From Fibrobacterota bacterium (GTDB lineage: Bacteria; Fibrobacterota; Chitinivibrionia; Chitinivibrionales; Chitinispirillaceae): a stretch of DNA of 50,097 nt. Under the pieces are notes generated by a model that made no database searches, was not told where the DNA came from, and worked only from the letters and a program-made list of their open reading frames with translations. The stretch lies in the NCBI GenBank assembly GCA_003164335.1, contig PLTF01000152.1, positions 15,066-65,162 on the forward strand, read 5' to 3'. This document shows, in pieces, positions 27,851-36,890 of the stretch; position 1 is the stretch's first letter; every line of letters begins with the position of its first letter. The position numbers and the translations under genes are program-made.

Positions 27851-28277
27851 TAAGGGTATCCCAACCTCATGAACACCAATGGGACGTCTGTCATATCGCT
27901 GAGGGCATATCGGGTGTACTATGGAGCGCTTCGTCTCTTAATCGCAGAACCACTCACCACCACAACAAATGCACGGCAACCCGGGTGATCCCAAGGTTTA
28001 AAATTAAATGTTTCTTCGTGTCGGCACCCATACTAAGTCACTATGAAAGGAATCGGGTCCCCGACTTCTGGTACAAGGAGCCATTTTGACAGGCTTGCCC
28101 GCAATACTGCTCTCCCTAAAATCTTAGCCTCGGAGGCGGACGAGGGCACGTAAGGCAGAAAAAAAATTGCTTCCCCTCCTGCCGCAAGGGGTTATTTTTG
28201 CTACCGGCAAAGCCTTATAATCAATTCTATCGGGCAGTATCCCTGAAACAGGGTGAAAGTGAAGAGAACATTTAAGC
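27851..28277. other. Intergenic region upstream of map
   Basis: This 427-bp divergent gap carries no supported gene. A TATAAT hexamer at 28216-28221 is a plausible -10 for map, but its -35 is poor. CCCCT and AGGGG form a short hairpin at about 28173-28192 with a T-rich tail just upstream, and CCCTGAAACAGGG forms a small hairpin in the presumed leader. Confidence 0.4.
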
Positions 28278-29204
28278 ATGATCAACCGGAATGATCCCTG
28301 CTGGTGCGGCAGCGGGAAGAAGTATAAGCGATGTCACTTTTTCGAGGATGCAGCGTCGGGCAAAAAGAACGGATCAACCGCACCCCGGATGAAAGAATTC
28401 CCTCCCAAGACCATGAAGGAAATGCAGGGAATGCAGCGAGCCGGAGTCTTTAACGGCGAGCTCATCGATTTCATTCGTCCTTATATCAAGGCCGGCATCT
28501 CGACCGAAGAGATCAACACGTTCATCCACCGGTATACCATCGACCACGGCCACATCCCCGCCTGCCTGGGATACCATGGCTACCCGAAATCGGTGTGCAC
28601 CTCAATCAACAACGTCGTCTGTCACGGCATCCCTTCGAAGGATGCGCTATTGCACGACGGCGACATCGTAAATATCGACTGCACCACCATTGTCAACGGC
28701 TATTTTGCCGATTCCTCGGAGACCTTCATGATCGGCAGCGTATCCGCCGAAGCCCGCCATCTGGTTATGGTCAGCGCAGAGGCGCTCATCCGCGGGATCG
28801 ATGCGGTGAAGCCCGGACTGCCGCTGGCGGCCATTGCCGAGGCGATCGAGCCGTTCGTCCTGTCGCAGGGGTGTTCCGTTGTGCATCAATATACCGGCCA
28901 CGGCATCGGGAAGAAATTCCATGAATCCTTTTCGGTATATCACCATATCGACCGGGAGTGCGACAACGTGGTGCTCCGGCCCGGCATGACATTCACCATC
29001 GAACCCATGATCAACCTCGGCGGTTGGCCGGTGACGCTTGACGAAAATGACGGCTGGACCGTGCGCACCGCCGACGGATCGCTGTCGTCGCAATTCGAGC
29101 ACACCATTCTGGTCACCGCCGACGGCTCCGAAACGCTGACCCGCACCCCCTCACAGATCGCCGCCGGCGTGCGGCTCCTGGTCGACGGCACGGCGTTTGT
29201 TTAG
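28278..29204 (+). CDS. map: Type I methionine aminopeptidase with N-terminal SEC-C motif
   Basis: The 308-aa enzyme removes the initiator methionine from new proteins. The first 20 residues form a SEC-C zinc motif (PCWCGSGKKYKRCH), found in some bacterial MetAPs and thought to aid ribosome or substrate binding. The metal ligands are visible: Asp in NIDCTT and in FADSSETF, His in TGHGIGKKFHE, Glu in FTIEPM and Glu in FEHTILV; the substrate-binding GYHGYPKSVCTS is also intact. It is followed at once by hflX, which probably shares its transcript. Confidence 0.94.
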   Translation: MINRNDPCWCGSGKKYKRCHFFEDAASGKKNGSTAPRMKEFPPKTMKEMQGMQRAGVFNGELIDFIRPYIKAGISTEEINTFIHRYTIDHGHIPACLGYHGYPKSVCTSINNVVCHGIPSKDALLHDGDIVNIDCTTIVNGYFADSSETFMIGSVSAEARHLVMVSAEALIRGIDAVKPGLPLAAIAEAIEPFVLSQGCSVVHQYTGHGIGKKFHESFSVYHHIDRECDNVVLRPGMTFTIEPMINLGGWPVTLDENDGWTVRTADGSLSSQFEHTILVTADGSETLTRTPSQIAAGVRLLVDGTAFV

Positions 29205-29246
29205 AATTTAGTGCAAAAAGTTACTAACCGGAAGGGTATTGGCAGC

Positions 29247-30416
29247 ATGCATACGGCTTCTTTACATGAAAAAGTGATCCTGGCCGGGCTCCTGACTTCG
29301 GATACCGAACAGCGGCTCTTCGCCGAGGATATGCATGAGATGCGGCTTCTTGCGACAACCGCCGGCGCATCGGTCGCTGCCGAGGTCATCCAGAAGCGCG
29401 ACCGGCCGCTTGCATCGACCTTCATGGGTCCGGGCAAGCTCGAAGAGATAAAAGCGATGATGGAGGAAAGCGGAGCGAAGACCCTCATCATCGACGCCTC
29501 GCTCTCACCGGGCCAGATGCGCAACATCGAGGAGATCGTTGAGGGCAAGGTCATCGACCGGGGGCAGCTCATCCTCGACATTTTCGCCCGTCATGCCCGC
29601 ACGAACGAAGCGCGGGTCCAGGTGGAACTTGCGCAGATGCGCACGCTTTACCCGCGGCTGACCCATGCCTGGACCCACTTCTCGCAGCAGGTCGGCGGCA
29701 TCGGTACGGTCGGTCCGGGCGAAAAACAGCTCGAAGTCGACCGGCGGCTCGTCCAGAAGAAAATATCCGATCTTGAAAAGAGACTCGAAAAAATCGAGTC
29801 CGACCGCAGGGTGCAGCGCAAGAGCCGCAGGGACATTTACAAGGCGGCTCTCGTGGGCTACACGAACGTCGGCAAGTCGTCGCTCCTCAACGGGCTCTGC
29901 CGCAGCAACGCCGTGGTCGAAGACAAACTTTTTGCCACGCTCGACACCTCGACGCGCCGGTCTTTCATTCCGGGCATCGGCCCCATCGTGATCTCCGACA
30001 CGGTCGGTTTCCTGCGCAAACTGCCCCATCACCTCGTTGCCTCCTTCCGCAGCACCATGTCGGTTGCCTCCGAAGCAAGCGTGCTCCTCGTGGTCATGGA
30101 TGCATCGAGCGAGTGGACCGATGAACAGTACGAAACGGTAAAAACCGTTCTCACGATGCTTGGCGCCGAGGCGATTCCCCGCCTCCTCATTCTCAACAAA
30201 GCCGACCTTGTCACCGACCCCTTTACCCGCAAGCGGCTCACCCTCGCCTATCCCGAAGCGCTCCTGGTTTCGGCCTTCAGCAAAGAGGATCTCCTTCAGG
30301 TAAAGGAGCGGATTGCCGGAGCGGTGCAGACCTTCGACCGGGAGAAGCAGATGGCGGAAATCATCGCCGGAAGGACCAAACGCCTCACCGTTGACCGGGA
30401 TCCGCCTTCCGCATGA
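29247..30416 (+). CDS. hflX: Ribosome-associated GTPase HflX
   Basis: The protein (389 aa from the ATG at 29247; a GTG at 29211 would add 12) has the HflX N-terminal domain (GPGKLEEIK, DASLSPGQMRNIE, GGIGTVGPGEKQLE), a helical coiled segment, and the Era-like G domain with G1 GYTNVGKSS, G2 FATLDTSTR, G3 DTVGFLRKLP and G4 NKAD. HflX splits or rescues stalled ribosomes under stress. GGAAGG upstream favours the ATG start. Its stop overlaps the DUF58 gene by 4 bp, so translation is coupled. Confidence 0.94.
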   Translation: MHTASLHEKVILAGLLTSDTEQRLFAEDMHEMRLLATTAGASVAAEVIQKRDRPLASTFMGPGKLEEIKAMMEESGAKTLIIDASLSPGQMRNIEEIVEGKVIDRGQLILDIFARHARTNEARVQVELAQMRTLYPRLTHAWTHFSQQVGGIGTVGPGEKQLEVDRRLVQKKISDLEKRLEKIESDRRVQRKSRRDIYKAALVGYTNVGKSSLLNGLCRSNAVVEDKLFATLDTSTRRSFIPGIGPIVISDTVGFLRKLPHHLVASFRSTMSVASEASVLLVVMDASSEWTDEQYETVKTVLTMLGAEAIPRLLILNKADLVTDPFTRKRLTLAYPEALLVSAFSKEDLLQVKERIAGAVQTFDREKQMAEIIAGRTKRLTVDRDPPSA

Positions 30417-31309
30417 CGGCTGCCACGCTCATACGGCCCGAACACCTGGCCGGCATCCGCACCCTGTCGCTTCGGGCCCGCCTCATCGTCGAGGGGATCA
30501 TGGCCGGGCTGCACCGGAGCCCGTTTCACGGCTTCTCGGTCGAGTTCCTCGAATACCGCCCCTACCGGACCGGCGAATCCACCCGGGCCATCGACTGGCG
30601 AAAATTCGCCCGGACCGACAAAGCGGTGGTAAAGCTCTTCCAGGACGAGACCAACCTGCGCGCGCACCTGCTTATTGACAAAAGCGCTTCAATGCTGTTT
30701 TCATCGGTCAAAGGCGGGATGTCGAAGCTCGATTATGCGAAGACCCTTGCCGCGGCGCTCGCCTGGATTCTCATCAGGCAGCGGGACGCGGTCGGCCTCG
30801 CGGCGTTCGACGAGACGTTATCGTCCATGCTGCCGCCGCGGTCCACCAATGTGCAGCTGCAGGCGATCCTCGCCGCTCTTGACGGCATTGCCGGAGGAGC
30901 GCAGACGCGCTGCGGGGCGGCCATCGACGCGGTCGCGGCCCGCATGGCGAAACGGGGGCTCTGCATCATTTTTTCCGACCTCTTCGACGACCCGGCCTCG
31001 ATCGTGTACGGGTTGCGGCACCTGCGCTTCAAGGAGCAGGATGTCATGCTGCTCCAGATCCTCGATCCCGGGGAGCTCTCCCTGCGCGCCTCCGGGCGGT
31101 TCCGGCTCCACGACCTCGAAACGCACGGCCACCTGTCGCTCGACGGCGAAGTCGCGGCGCGGTTTTTCCGCGAAGGGCTGGAGAATCACCGGCGGATCAT
31201 CGAGCAGGCGGTCGGAGAACTCGGCATCGACTATGCCGTCATCGCCACCGACGATCCTTTCCAAAAGGCACTCTTCCGCATCCTCGAAAAACGGAGGCGC
31301 CTGCTTTGA
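30413..31309 (+). CDS. DUF58 domain protein with VWA-like MIDAS
   Basis: The 298-aa protein carries the DUF58 signature (EFLEYRPYRTGESTRAIDWRK) and a von Willebrand A-like metal site DKSAS near residue 86. DUF58 proteins usually act with MoxR ATPases and BatA-type membrane proteins in an envelope or chaperone-like system. Here it overlaps hflX by 4 bp upstream and the BatA-like gene by 4 bp downstream, so the three are translationally coupled. No MoxR gene lies in the window. Confidence 0.88.
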   Translation: MTAATLIRPEHLAGIRTLSLRARLIVEGIMAGLHRSPFHGFSVEFLEYRPYRTGESTRAIDWRKFARTDKAVVKLFQDETNLRAHLLIDKSASMLFSSVKGGMSKLDYAKTLAAALAWILIRQRDAVGLAAFDETLSSMLPPRSTNVQLQAILAALDGIAGGAQTRCGAAIDAVAARMAKRGLCIIFSDLFDDPASIVYGLRHLRFKEQDVMLLQILDPGELSLRASGRFRLHDLETHGHLSLDGEVAARFFREGLENHRRIIEQAVGELGIDYAVIATDDPFQKALFRILEKRRRLL

Positions 31310-33327
31310 GGGCACTCTCGTTCTACCGCCCGGAATTCCTGTGGGCGTTTTTTTTCCTCGTCGCCGTCCTCGCGATCCACCTGCTCCGGCGTCCGCGCAC
31401 CAAAATTCTTGACTTTTCAACGCTCAGGTTCTTCCAGACGAGCGTTGTGCATGCCTCCCGGATGCGCCGCGTCCGGAAATTACTCCAGCTCCTGGCGCGA
31501 CTGGCACTGGCCGCGATCATCATAGCCCTCTTCGCCGCACCCTTCAACCGGGACGACCGATTCAGCATGCTCCTCAATCCCCACCTGACCATGTTCACCT
31601 GGATAGACCGGACTCCGGGCATGTCCTACGCGGACCACGGCGTAACGCTCCTTGACCGATCGTCCGCGCTCCTCGATTCCCTCACCGCGGCATGCCCTGC
31701 AACGGTAAAGCGACTCGACTACGATGAGGGACACCGGGACTTCATTCCCCGTAACCCCGGCATGTCGCAGCCGTTAAGCGTGCGCCACGGCGGTGCCGGT
31801 CTCGATGCGGTGCTGCATGCGTGGGACCGGGATCGCGGCGACTATTCGCTCCCCATGCTGGTGCTCTGCAGCGCGTTTCAGCAATCGACCGCCGCAAGTC
31901 TCGACTCGCTTATCCGGATGCGCTCCGGGGCGAACTTTCCTCCCCTGCTCTGCGCCATGGTCTCCCCGCGCTCCCCGTGGAACTATACGGTGCGCAGCGC
32001 CGAGCTGCGCGACCGGGCCGGTGCGCCCACGGTTCATGCGGTCGTGAATGCAGAGGGAAGGGCGATCGATTCCGCGGAACTTACGGTAACCATGGCCTCC
32101 ATCCGCTCCGGAACCGTGCGTATTTCGGTCCCGGAGCACGAGTCGGCCCAGGTCGATATAGAGGTACCCTCGATGAAACGCGAGGGTGAGGTAAAGCTTG
32201 CTGCAACGGATCCGCTGCCTTTCGATAACTCGTGCTGGTTCACTTCGCAGGCGCGCGCCTCACGGGTCATCGTTGTCGGCGATTCCCAGAAAAACTATCC
32301 CCTCTCCGCAGCGTTTGCAGCCGCGTCCCCGGCCCGCTGGAACCCGGTAGCAGCGGTCACCGGCGCTTCGGCGACCTACGACGAGCTCGATTCTGCCGAC
32401 ATCATCGTCCTCAATGGGCTCGAAGAGCCGTCGGGTCCCCTCGAAGCGCTCCGGCAGGGCCGCGCATTCGCGCAGAAAACCATTCTTCTTGCGCTTGGCG
32501 GCAACGACAGGGAGTTTTCGCAGTCCGCCGGGCTCCTTTCAAGGATTCTGCCCCCGACAACCCGTCTCAGGGCGGTAACGGATACGGCGCCCCTGACGGT
32601 AGTGCTTCCGGACACCATATCCGAATTATGGCGCGGATTTCCGAAACTTGCAGCCGCCGAAGTCGCCGTGTACCGCTATGTGGAAGGCCTGCCCGGAACC
32701 GTGCTGCTTCGCCTGAGCAACGGCGCGCCACTTTTTACCGCTTTTACCGACCGCGAAGGCCGTTCCTGGGTGCTCGCCGCGACGCCGCTCGGCATTACCG
32801 ATGCGAACAACCTCTGCGAAACCGGATTTTTCGTTCCCTGCCTCGACCGGATCGTGCGGCATGCCGCATCAGACAAGACGCCGGCTGCAGATCCGTGGAT
32901 CGCCGGTACCCCCCGGCGCAACCCGTACTATGGCACCGGCAAAGGCGCCGCCCTGGTCCGGAGCGACGGAACGGCCGCCGGGCGCTGGCAGTCCCAGCCC
33001 ATGGTGGTATTTGCAGAACCCGGACTTTACAAGGTGACGCCGGATGGCGACAACGCCTCCTGGATTGCAGTAAACGCCGATCCGGCAGAGAGCAGGCTCG
33101 AGTACTCCCTGCCACGGATACCCGATGCCGGACGGAACAAAATGCTGGTCCTGATTGAGCCGCAGCTTCTTGAAGCCCTGCGAAACCATGGCAGGCTTCC
33201 CTTGTATCTCCCCTGGATAGCGCTCTTCCTGCTGCTTATTGCGGAGATCTTCCTCTGGGAGCGACCGGAGGGAGCTTCATCAGGGAAACCGGAAAATCCG
33301 CCGGCGGGCAAAAAAACATGGCCGTAA
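31306..33327 (+). CDS. BatA-like membrane protein
   Basis: The 673-aa protein starts at a TTG that overlaps the DUF58 stop. Its N-terminus has the BatA pattern: FYRPEFLWAFFFLVAVLAIHLLRRP, then LDFSTLRF and a second membrane segment at about 58-75. A long periplasmic part with VWA/glutamine-amidotransferase-like features follows, with a last membrane helix near 628-648 and a Pro-rich tail. Proteins of this kind pair with DUF58 proteins; function is poorly known and may concern envelope stress or protein assembly. Confidence 0.85.
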   Translation: MRALSFYRPEFLWAFFFLVAVLAIHLLRRPRTKILDFSTLRFFQTSVVHASRMRRVRKLLQLLARLALAAIIIALFAAPFNRDDRFSMLLNPHLTMFTWIDRTPGMSYADHGVTLLDRSSALLDSLTAACPATVKRLDYDEGHRDFIPRNPGMSQPLSVRHGGAGLDAVLHAWDRDRGDYSLPMLVLCSAFQQSTAASLDSLIRMRSGANFPPLLCAMVSPRSPWNYTVRSAELRDRAGAPTVHAVVNAEGRAIDSAELTVTMASIRSGTVRISVPEHESAQVDIEVPSMKREGEVKLAATDPLPFDNSCWFTSQARASRVIVVGDSQKNYPLSAAFAAASPARWNPVAAVTGASATYDELDSADIIVLNGLEEPSGPLEALRQGRAFAQKTILLALGGNDREFSQSAGLLSRILPPTTRLRAVTDTAPLTVVLPDTISELWRGFPKLAAAEVAVYRYVEGLPGTVLLRLSNGAPLFTAFTDREGRSWVLAATPLGITDANNLCETGFFVPCLDRIVRHAASDKTPAADPWIAGTPRRNPYYGTGKGAALVRSDGTAAGRWQSQPMVVFAEPGLYKVTPDGDNASWIAVNADPAESRLEYSLPRIPDAGRNKMLVLIEPQLLEALRNHGRLPLYLPWIALFLLLIAEIFLWERPEGASSGKPENPPAGKKTWP

Positions 33328-33349
33328 CCCATACCCGGTTACAGCCATG
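33317..33349. terminator. Hairpin at the end of the BatA-like gene
   Basis: CATGGC pairs with GCCATG and GTAACC with GGTTAC around a single mismatch and a 7-nt loop. The BatA-like stop codon lies within the 5' arm. It lacks a T-run and sits between convergent genes. Confidence 0.5.
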
Positions 33350-33391
33350 CACCTGATCACCAACCCGTAATTCCCTGCATCACTCCTGAAA

Positions 33392-35062
33392 CTACCTCGC
33401 AAGGGCGATATGATCGCTTACCTGCCTGGAACCGAACTGCAGCCTGATGATGTAGTTGCCGTTGGCTGCCTTCGAACCGCGGTCGTCCCGGCAATCCCAG
33501 TATATCGAATACCGGCCATGGTTCAGATACTCATTGGCAAGCTTACGGACCTGCTGGCCCTTCATGTTGAAAATGCCGAGATTGATCGTGTATGCCGCCG
33601 GCATGAAGAGGTCGATCCTGACTTCATTGCCGCCGATGATGCCGCCCACATGCATGTTCTTCTGCTGGATCATGATCGGGGCGGGGTCGCCGAGTACCCC
33701 GGTAACGGTATTCGGCCTGACAAATGGAAAGAGGCTGTTCGGAACGGAGGCGGTATCGCCGGGTGCGGGCCCGGGACCCAGCGTATCGGCGGTCTGCCAC
33801 TCCACCTCGTAATAAGGAGTATTGGTATAATTATCAGCCATCTGGTACTTCTGGATATACGGGGTAACCGTTGCCAGGGTTGTCCCGTTATTGATAAAGG
33901 AGATATTGTTAAGGTTATAATTGCCGATGCCGGCATTCCCCATCCAGAGCAGGTAGCGCGGGTCGGTGTACGACGGCGTCGTATCCGGCAGCGTCGGCGC
34001 GTAGTTCGGGGTATTGGAGAGGCCCATGAGATATGCCCCGATCCGGTCGATGGCAACATGGTCCACCCCTGCTACCGCACATCCCTGCATCATGCTGGTA
34101 CCGCTTACCGGCCCATTATGCTGTTGCCCTTCCCATGCATCGAGAACGGCAAAATCAGGATGGTTGTTGAGCGTGTACTGCGTGGCATTCTGGAAGATAT
34201 TCCACGCAAGGTTACGATCTTCATTCGTAGCGGTTCCCGACGAGCTATTGGTGGGATTGTCATGCATGAGCGTCTTGGAATTTCCATGGGTACCGTTATT
34301 GAGCGGCATGCCCATGGAGCAATTCTTCGTGACGCCGGTAATGACTTCGCAGTTATGGGTTTTAGGACGGCAGATGGAAATGATGTAATATTTCGTGCTC
34401 AGCCAGATGGGACCGGCGTCGATTGCGACCGAGGATTTCAAATCCGTTCCCCATAAGTAGGAGGTGACGGGAGCATATCCCGCTCCGGAGGTGGTACTGC
34501 CGCTGGAGCTTATCGTGCTGTTGGTATTCAAATCGACCAGGGTAATACCCGTATAGGCGGTGAGCAGCGGGAGATAATTACACCAGTTCATCATTTGGGC
34601 CGTCGTAGCGGAGGTCGATGCGCTGGCTTCGGCAATGACGATGGGAACGTTCGGGGAGGTTGCCCTCAGGAAATCGATGAGCCCCTTGACCGCGTCGACA
34701 TGGGTTGCGTTCAATACGGCCTGGGTGCCGGAACCCGAGGCGTAAACCAGGTTCGGCTTAATGACTACCGTTTTGCCGACGATTCCAGCGGCGATCTGGC
34801 TCTGGAAGGGCATGCAGACATCGTAAATAAGTCCCCGGCGCCCGGTAAGGTTCGCGTTGGTGGAGACATACTGCGACGTATAGGTGAAGGTCTGGCTCGG
34901 AGCGGTTCCCCCGGTCAGCGTCGCTCCGATAAACGAAAGCATGCTCGTTGCCGGGGCCGGATAATAGGCAAACGCGCTCTTCCGCAACATGCCGGCTCCG
35001 CCGATAAGCCCGGCGGTACCGATGGAGGTGTTCTTCAGGAACTGCCTTCTGTTGAGACTCAT
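33392..35062 (-). CDS. Tat-exported DUF362 protein with type IX-like sorting domain
   Basis: The 556-aa protein starts with a twin-arginine signal (NRRQFLKNTSIGTAGLIGG) and so is probably folded, perhaps with a cofactor, before export. The central part matches DUF362 (KPNLVYASG, HVDAVKGLIDFLR, SICRPKTHNCEVITGVTKNCSMG), whose function is unknown. The last 75 residues form a FlgD/Por-type sorting domain (NLGIFNMKGQQVRKLA, GRYSIYWDCRDDRG, NGNYIIRLQ). A Tat signal together with this domain suggests export by Tat followed by outer-membrane secretion. An AAAGGAT site precedes the ATG. Confidence 0.85.
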   Translation of the reverse strand: MSLNRRQFLKNTSIGTAGLIGGAGMLRKSAFAYYPAPATSMLSFIGATLTGGTAPSQTFTYTSQYVSTNANLTGRRGLIYDVCMPFQSQIAAGIVGKTVVIKPNLVYASGSGTQAVLNATHVDAVKGLIDFLRATSPNVPIVIAEASASTSATTAQMMNWCNYLPLLTAYTGITLVDLNTNSTISSSGSTTSGAGYAPVTSYLWGTDLKSSVAIDAGPIWLSTKYYIISICRPKTHNCEVITGVTKNCSMGMPLNNGTHGNSKTLMHDNPTNSSSGTATNEDRNLAWNIFQNATQYTLNNHPDFAVLDAWEGQQHNGPVSGTSMMQGCAVAGVDHVAIDRIGAYLMGLSNTPNYAPTLPDTTPSYTDPRYLLWMGNAGIGNYNLNNISFINNGTTLATVTPYIQKYQMADNYTNTPYYEVEWQTADTLGPGPAPGDTASVPNSLFPFVRPNTVTGVLGDPAPIMIQQKNMHVGGIIGGNEVRIDLFMPAAYTINLGIFNMKGQQVRKLANEYLNHGRYSIYWDCRDDRGSKAANGNYIIRLQFGSRQVSDHIALAR

Positions 35063-35204
35063 GCGATCATCCTTTCATGAAGGGTTGGTAGGTAGTATTT
35101 GAAAAGAGGCCTCTCCGGTTGATCAGGTATAGCGAACACTGTCCACATAGTTTGCTCCTCAGGTCAGCGAATTCATTACCAGCAATTATTAATGACTTGC
35201 GAAA

Positions 35205-35235
35205 GAGGCATGAAATTTCTTGAATTCCATGCCTC
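35205..35235 (-). terminator. Terminator downstream of the 175-aa gene
   Basis: GAGGCATG and CATGCCTC pair, with an inner AATT/AATT extension, giving a 12-bp hairpin with one mismatch. Read leftward it follows the stop of the 175-aa gene and is followed by TTTC. It supports that gene as a separate unit. Confidence 0.65.
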
Positions 35236-35254
35236 CGCCCTCCCTCCGCCCCGA

Positions 35255-35782
35255 CTAATTGGCCATGAAACTTTTCAAAGCAATTTCCGGCTCCCCCAGA
35301 GAGACCTGCAGCAAATGTTCACCGGCCGCAATTACCCCCGTCGATATCGCATACCCTGCGGCCATGTCTCCACCCTCCATCACCGCTGTCCGCAGGATTG
35401 CGGAGGGAGCGATCCGGACCGCAGTTGCCATGTCTGCCTGCTGCAGGCTCATGCGAACAAAGACCCTGCCCTTAATGACAATCGGGAATGAAGAGGACGG
35501 CACCCTTGTTGCCAGCCCCTCGTTTGCCGCAGAGGTTGTAAGCGTAACGGTATACGGTCCCTGCATACCGGGTTGTCCGCGACGTACTATTCTCTGGTGA
35601 TAGGTCACGGCGTCTATGATTCTGTAAGTGAAAGTCAGCCCTGAATCGGCATGAAAGGAAACCCCGCGACTCCAGGATGATAACGTTCCCATGGTATTTG
35701 GTCGGCCATTCCTTGCTTCCCTGCTCATTCCGGAAACGGTGAACACCCCGTACCTTCCGATTGCTGCAATGTTTCTGCCCAT
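35255..35782 (-). CDS. Small protein with sorting-domain-like C-terminus
   Basis: The frame extends to 35851, but I start at the ATG at 35782 because GGGAGG lies 4 bp upstream. The 175-aa product has no clear signal peptide. Its last 60 residues (TAVRIAPSAIL ... GEHLLQVSLGEPEIALKSFM) resemble in spacing the sorting domain of the FN3 protein at 80-1363 (AVRIAFSDILG ... GVYLVHF ... SVMKVM). A strong leftward terminator follows. It may be a real short surface protein or a remnant of a longer secreted one. No function is recognised. Confidence 0.5.
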   Translation of the reverse strand: MGRNIAAIGRYGVFTVSGMSREARNGRPNTMGTLSSWSRGVSFHADSGLTFTYRIIDAVTYHQRIVRRGQPGMQGPYTVTLTTSAANEGLATRVPSSSFPIVIKGRVFVRMSLQQADMATAVRIAPSAILRTAVMEGGDMAAGYAISTGVIAAGEHLLQVSLGEPEIALKSFMAN

Positions 35783-36135
35783 ACGTCCTCCCTGCATAAG
35801 GCACTGGTTTTTGTTCTTTTCATCGACGTTCCATGAAAGTGCAACTGCCATGCCATCCGAAGATGCCGATTCCGCACCAATTCAAGGGGTGATGTGTCGA
35901 TAAATCAATGCATTTCGGAACAGAAACGTAGCAAATAGACAGTGGGTTGAGCGCAACGAGCCTATTTCAGAATAAACCGGATACCGGGGCGACGTAGAGT
36001 AATTCGCGGGAGGTGGGATTGCAGCAAGACCAATTATAATGTGCCTTGTCTATAACTATATTTGACGTATCTTCTCAATCGAAATAGCTGAATAAGCCGT
36101 CGATCCCTCTTATTTTCACGAATTACAAGGAAGAT
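35783..36135. other. Intergenic region before the barrel-Rieske-b5 module
   Basis: The 353-bp divergent gap is AT-rich toward its right end. TTGACG near 36062 may be a -35 for the three-gene module, but no good -10 follows at the right distance. AAGGAAGAT directly before the ATG at 36136 is the ribosome binding site. No gene is supported here. Confidence 0.35.
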
Positions 36136-36888
36136 ATGAAAAAATCAACGAGCGTGAGGGATGCAGTAAAAATTTCCGCAGCGTTAGTTCTTTCCTGTGC
36201 GGCCGTCTCCGGGTATGAACCGTCGCTTATCAACTGCGTCCAGCCTGCGGACCAGATGCCCTCGACCATCGAGGCGACCATCGAACATCGCTTCAGCCAG
36301 GCGCTCGAAGACCCGATCGCCACGAACATATTCGGTATCGCCTCGGTCGATTTGGAAGTTGCGGCACGGGTCTGGAAGGGGCTCGAACTCTCGACCGCTT
36401 ATTTTACCGATAATAACGAACTCGACCTCACCGGCCGGTATTCCCAACCGGTAGTGAAGGATCTGCTGGATGTCGGCGCCGAGCTGCAGTTTTTCAACTT
36501 CGATACGCACATCATCGGGCGCGCATCGAACGATTACTACCTCGCTGCAGCCTCACTCCACCCCTTTTCCGACAGACTATACCTTACGGCCCAGCTTGGC
36601 TATGACGGCTTTTATCTTTATGTGGCCCCCTCGGGCAGTATCCTGGTCAAATGCACCTCCATGTTCGATCTCATCGGCGAATACACCCTGGGCCATGACC
36701 GGATCGAGGGGATGACCGAAAATGCCTGGTCGGCCGGGATTAAATTGAACACCTGGGGACACCAGTTTAAGTTCATTATTTCCAATACCACCGCCATCGG
36801 AAGCCGGAATGCCGCGGCAGGAGCCAATGACAACAAGATCCGGCTGGGATTTTCAATTGAACGGCTCTTCAGGCTCAAGGAGGATTGA
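36136..36888 (+). CDS. DUF5777-like outer-membrane beta-barrel
   Basis: The 250-aa protein has a signal peptide (ending near SCAAVSG) followed by alternating amphipathic strands typical of a small outer-membrane barrel (IEATIEHRFSQAL, GLELSTAYFTDNNELDLTGRYS, LYLTAQLGYDGFYLY, HQFKFIISNT, KIRLGFSIERLF). It looks like DUF5777 proteins, which occur beside periplasmic redox proteins. It ends 2 bp before the Rieske gene, which points to one operon. A role as an anchor or pore for the redox partners is an inference. Confidence 0.75.
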   Translation: MKKSTSVRDAVKISAALVLSCAAVSGYEPSLINCVQPADQMPSTIEATIEHRFSQALEDPIATNIFGIASVDLEVAARVWKGLELSTAYFTDNNELDLTGRYSQPVVKDLLDVGAELQFFNFDTHIIGRASNDYYLAAASLHPFSDRLYLTAQLGYDGFYLYVAPSGSILVKCTSMFDLIGEYTLGHDRIEGMTENAWSAGIKLNTWGHQFKFIISNTTAIGSRNAAAGANDNKIRLGFSIERLFRLKED

Positions 36889-36890
36889 CC

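Noticed and set aside
33410-34456. Rightward 348-aa open frame
   Set aside because: It is antisense to the well-supported DUF362 protein and shows only reverse-codon composition.
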